From the NCBI GenBank assembly GCA_903958915.1, contig CAJBVC010000028.1:1-8153 (forward strand): a stretch of 8,153 bases of DNA, given 5' to 3'. Below, in pieces: positions 5,855 through 8,153 of the stretch (position 1 is its first letter; each line of letters starts with the position of its first letter). The notes under the pieces are model-generated. The model saw only the letters and a program-made list of their open reading frames with translations, was not told the origin of the DNA and ran no database searches. This DNA is from an uncultured beta proteobacterium. GTDB taxonomy: Bacteria; Pseudomonadota; Gammaproteobacteria; Burkholderiales; Burkholderiaceae_C. Made by a program: the position numbers and the translations under genes.

Positions 5855-7053
5855 CCGCAGAGCACAGCAGCCTGGCACCGCTGCTTGCCGTTGCGCAAGC
5901 GACCCTGAGCGACAGAGCCGAACTGATTGAGGCCAATGCGGGTTTCCTGCGTTTACTCAACCTTACCGAGTTTCCGCTGAACAAGACGGGAGTCGGCCGA
6001 TTCTTCATCCAACCCCATTTCCAGGCACTGCTGAACGCCATCCCTGACAGCGAAGGACTGGTATACGAAGGGCTGCTCACCATTGGCGAATATGCCGAAC
6101 AGACATGCACGTTGCATGCGCGCGTTTGGCGCGAAGGTGCATGGTTTCGAGTTCTGGCGGAGCATGACATTGTGGGCCTTGAGCGACTCAACTCAACCGT
6201 GCTCCAACTCAATCGCGACTACACACGCGCCCAAGTCGAGCTTGCGCAGACCAACCTGAAGCTACAGGCCACCAACATCCAGTTGAGAGACGCGCAAAAG
6301 AAGCTGGTGGAAGCTGAAAAGATGGCATCACTTGGCGTTTTGGTAGCTGGTGTTGCACACGAAATCAACACGCCTTTGGGCGTAAGCATTGCTGCCATCA
6401 GCGATATGCAGGGAAAATCAAAGGCACTGGCGGAGCGTTTTGCCCAGCGCAGCATGACGCAGACCGACCTGGCGCGATTTTTCGAAGGCGTCGCTGACAG
6501 CAGCGGCCTGATTAGCCGAAATCTTGCACGCATGGGCCGATTGATTGACAGTTTCCGTCAAGTGGCAGTAGGCGCCAGGTCACTCGAACAGAAGCCGTTT
6601 GATCTACGGGAGTGCCTGGACAACGTCATTCGGAGTTTTGGTCGTCGGCTAGCGTTGGGCCGCGTGGAGTTGCAGGTCGATTGCACGGAGCGAATGGTCG
6701 CGACCGGAAACGCCGAGGAATGGGCGATCATCTTCAGCAACTTGATCGACAACTCTCTCAAGCACGGCTTCAAAATGCGCGAACACGGTCGTATTGACAT
6801 TCACGCCGCGCAGGATGCCAATGGATTGCGATTGGACTACTCAGATGACGGCAATGGCATGACACCACAGGTACAGGCGCGCATGTTTGATCCATTCTTC
6901 ACAACGGACATCCAAAATGGCATGGGACTTGGCATGCACCTGGTCTACAACCTTGTGACCCACAGGTTTGGAGGGAATATCCGATGTACGTCAACACCTG
7001 GCCATGGCGTGCACGTACAAATGGAAATCTTGGAGGGCGTCTCCATTGGGTGA
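5851..7053 (+). CDS. Soluble PAS-like sensor histidine kinase paired with the B12 protein
   Basis: This 400-residue protein has no membrane segment or signal peptide, so it is predicted to act in the cytoplasm. Order of domains: a PAS-like N-terminal region (about 8-115); a coiled coil (about 117-157) rich in Leu/Gln/Glu; a HisKA dimerisation/phosphoacceptor helix with H170 in MASLGVLVAGVAHEINTPLG; then a HATPase domain with N box NLIDN (297-301), G1 DDGNG (332-336), F box FDPFF (346-350) and G2 GMGLGMHLV (357-365). All catalytic elements are intact, so it should autophosphorylate. There is no receiver domain. The start is a TTG at 5851 overlapping the upstream TGA as TTGA; no other start fits the PAS-like region better. 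The overlap implies translational coupling and matched amounts of sensor and kinase. No response regulator gene occurs in the window. Confidence 0.9.
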   Translation: MTAEHSSLAPLLAVAQATLSDRAELIEANAGFLRLLNLTEFPLNKTGVGRFFIQPHFQALLNAIPDSEGLVYEGLLTIGEYAEQTCTLHARVWREGAWFRVLAEHDIVGLERLNSTVLQLNRDYTRAQVELAQTNLKLQATNIQLRDAQKKLVEAEKMASLGVLVAGVAHEINTPLGVSIAAISDMQGKSKALAERFAQRSMTQTDLARFFEGVADSSGLISRNLARMGRLIDSFRQVAVGARSLEQKPFDLRECLDNVIRSFGRRLALGRVELQVDCTERMVATGNAEEWAIIFSNLIDNSLKHGFKMREHGRIDIHAAQDANGLRLDYSDDGNGMTPQVQARMFDPFFTTDIQNGMGLGMHLVYNLVTHRFGGNIRCTSTPGHGVHVQMEILEGVSIG

Positions 7054-7236
7054 GATTGCACTTGCACCGGGCTCATTGGATGGTGCAGCGACAATAGCCA
7101 CATTCCCATTGCCCCGCTCGCCCCGGCGAAGCCCCTGTATGACCCGAGTTTCCATTGCCGCCAAGCGGGATGACGACAACACCATTGTGATTCGGTGCGC
7201 CGACTGGCCGTTTGGTAAGCCGCTGAGAACAATGTC

Positions 7237-8115
7237 ATGAAAACACCGCCCAGATTGCAACCCCTTGTTGAAGAAGGCCTCATCGACACCGTGGTGCGCC
7301 AACTCATGAGCGGCAAGGAGGCCATGGTGTTCGTGGTGCGCTGTGGTGATGAGACGCGCTGCGCCAAGATCTACAAAGAGGCCACCCATCGCAGCTTTCG
7401 CCAGGCGGTGGACTACACCGAAAACCGCAAAGTGAAGAACTCGCGTTCGGCCCGCGCGATGGCAAAGGGCAGCAAGTTTGGCCGCCAGGAGCAGGAGGCG
7501 GCCTGGCAAAGTGCCGAGGTCGACGCCCTCTACCGCCTGGCAGCGGCCGGCGTGCGGGTGCCACAGCCTTACAACTTTCACGATGGTGTGTTGTTGATGG
7601 AGTTGGTGACCGATGCCAACGGTGACGCAGCACCGCGCCTCAACGACGTCGCCTTCACGCCCGAGCAGGCCTTGCGTCATCACGCCACGCTGATCGCGGA
7701 AGTGGTTCGCATGCTCTGTGCAGGGGTCGTGCACGGCGATTTGTCGGAATTCAACATCCTGCTCGCACACGTTTCTGATGAGGCCGACGCTGCAGGGCTG
7801 GACGTGCCGGTCATCATTGATCTCCCGCAGGCAGTGGACGCCGCGGGCAACAACCATGCGCAGCGCATGCTGTTGCGCGACGTTGCCAACCTGCGCGACT
7901 TCTTTGGCCAGTTTGCGCCTGCGCTGCTCATCACCGATTACGGCCCCGAAATCTGGAGCCTGTACCAGGGCGGCTTGCTAAGTAACGAGACGCTGCTTAC
8001 CGGGCACTACAAACGCACCACTGCGGATGTGGATATGAATGCGGTGCTGCGCGAGATCGACGATGCACGCGCTGACGATGCTGCCCGGCGGTTGCGCATG
8101 GCGGCGCGGATGTAG
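7237..8115 (+). CDS. RIO-family serine protein kinase
   Basis: This complete 292-residue atypical protein kinase is of the RIO1-like type found in proteobacteria. In archaea and eukaryotes RIO kinases act in ribosome maturation; the role of bacterial members is poorly defined. Visible motifs: a nucleotide loop SGKEAMVFVV (25-34), the ATP-binding lysine K44 in CAKIYK, the RIO-typical segment RSFRQAVDYTENRK (52-65), a hinge LLMELV (119-124), the catalytic loop HGDLSEFN (166-173, with D168 and N173) and the metal-binding Asp D195 in IIDLPQAVD, the RIO equivalent of DFG. All catalytic residues are present. The ATG at 7237 gives the expected N terminus; the ribosome binding site is poor (GAG about 9 bases upstream). 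It lies 183 bases after the histidine kinase, so co-transcription is possible but not shown. Confidence 0.92.
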   Translation: MKTPPRLQPLVEEGLIDTVVRQLMSGKEAMVFVVRCGDETRCAKIYKEATHRSFRQAVDYTENRKVKNSRSARAMAKGSKFGRQEQEAAWQSAEVDALYRLAAAGVRVPQPYNFHDGVLLMELVTDANGDAAPRLNDVAFTPEQALRHHATLIAEVVRMLCAGVVHGDLSEFNILLAHVSDEADAAGLDVPVIIDLPQAVDAAGNNHAQRMLLRDVANLRDFFGQFAPALLITDYGPEIWSLYQGGLLSNETLLTGHYKRTTADVDMNAVLREIDDARADDAARRLRMAARM

Positions 8116-8139
8116 CTGCCAGCGATGCGTACTGGATCG

Positions 8140-8153
8140 GCGGCATATGCCGC
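8140..8153. repeat. Perfect 14-bp palindrome at the window end
   Basis: GCGGCATATGCCGC begins 25 bases after the RIO kinase stop and is its own reverse complement. It may be the stem of a terminator, a binding site for the next gene or part of a dispersed repeat. The sequence stops here, so flanking arms and any T-run cannot be seen. Confidence 0.4.

Noticed and set aside
7139..7240. 33-codon frame whose TGA overlaps the RIO kinase ATG
   Set aside because: The ATGA overlap is suggestive, but there is no clear ribosome binding site and no recognisable domain. The frame is the tail of a longer frame that runs out of the kinase gene, so it is probably chance.
6991..7857. Reverse-strand open frame of 288 codons opposite the RIO kinase
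   Set aside because: The + strand carries all RIO catalytic motifs across this stretch. The reverse translation is His/Leu/Gly-rich, with no recognisable domain.

Overview
The window is GC-rich bacterial DNA with every gene on the + strand. The protein sequences (Mfd, a RarD-type EamA permease, a proteobacterial RIO kinase) look betaproteobacterial, most likely Burkholderiales/Comamonadaceae. That placement is an inference from sequence style, not from a search.

Layout: (1) 1-2235, the C-terminal two thirds of the transcription-repair coupling factor Mfd, cut by the window edge. (2) 2236-3609, a small accessory island. A ribbon-helix-helix antitoxin and a PIN-domain toxin overlap by 4 bp and sit behind a promoter whose -10 lies between two inverted half-sites. 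They are followed by a second, N-terminally decapitated PIN gene that appears to be a decayed VapC of another subfamily. (3) 3654-4532, a complete RarD-like ten-helix EamA permease. (4) 4754-7053, a two-gene unit joined by a TTGA overlap. The first gene is a free-standing cobalamin-binding protein carrying the W-x9-E-H cap motif of B12 photoreceptors but no DNA-binding domain. The second is a soluble PAS-like/HisKA/HATPase histidine kinase. (5) 7237-8115, a RIO-family protein kinase, followed by a perfect 14-bp palindrome at the window end.

The most interesting element is the B12-protein/histidine-kinase pair. Its simplest reading is a light (or cobalamin) sensor that works by protein contact with a cognate kinase, rather than by carrying its own DNA-binding domain as CarH/LitR do. 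No response regulator is encoded in the window, so the output is unknown. Intergenic stretches are all short: 2236-2351, 3610-3653, 4533-4753 and 7054-7236. Apart from the sites listed, I see no RNA gene, CRISPR array, insertion sequence or origin.
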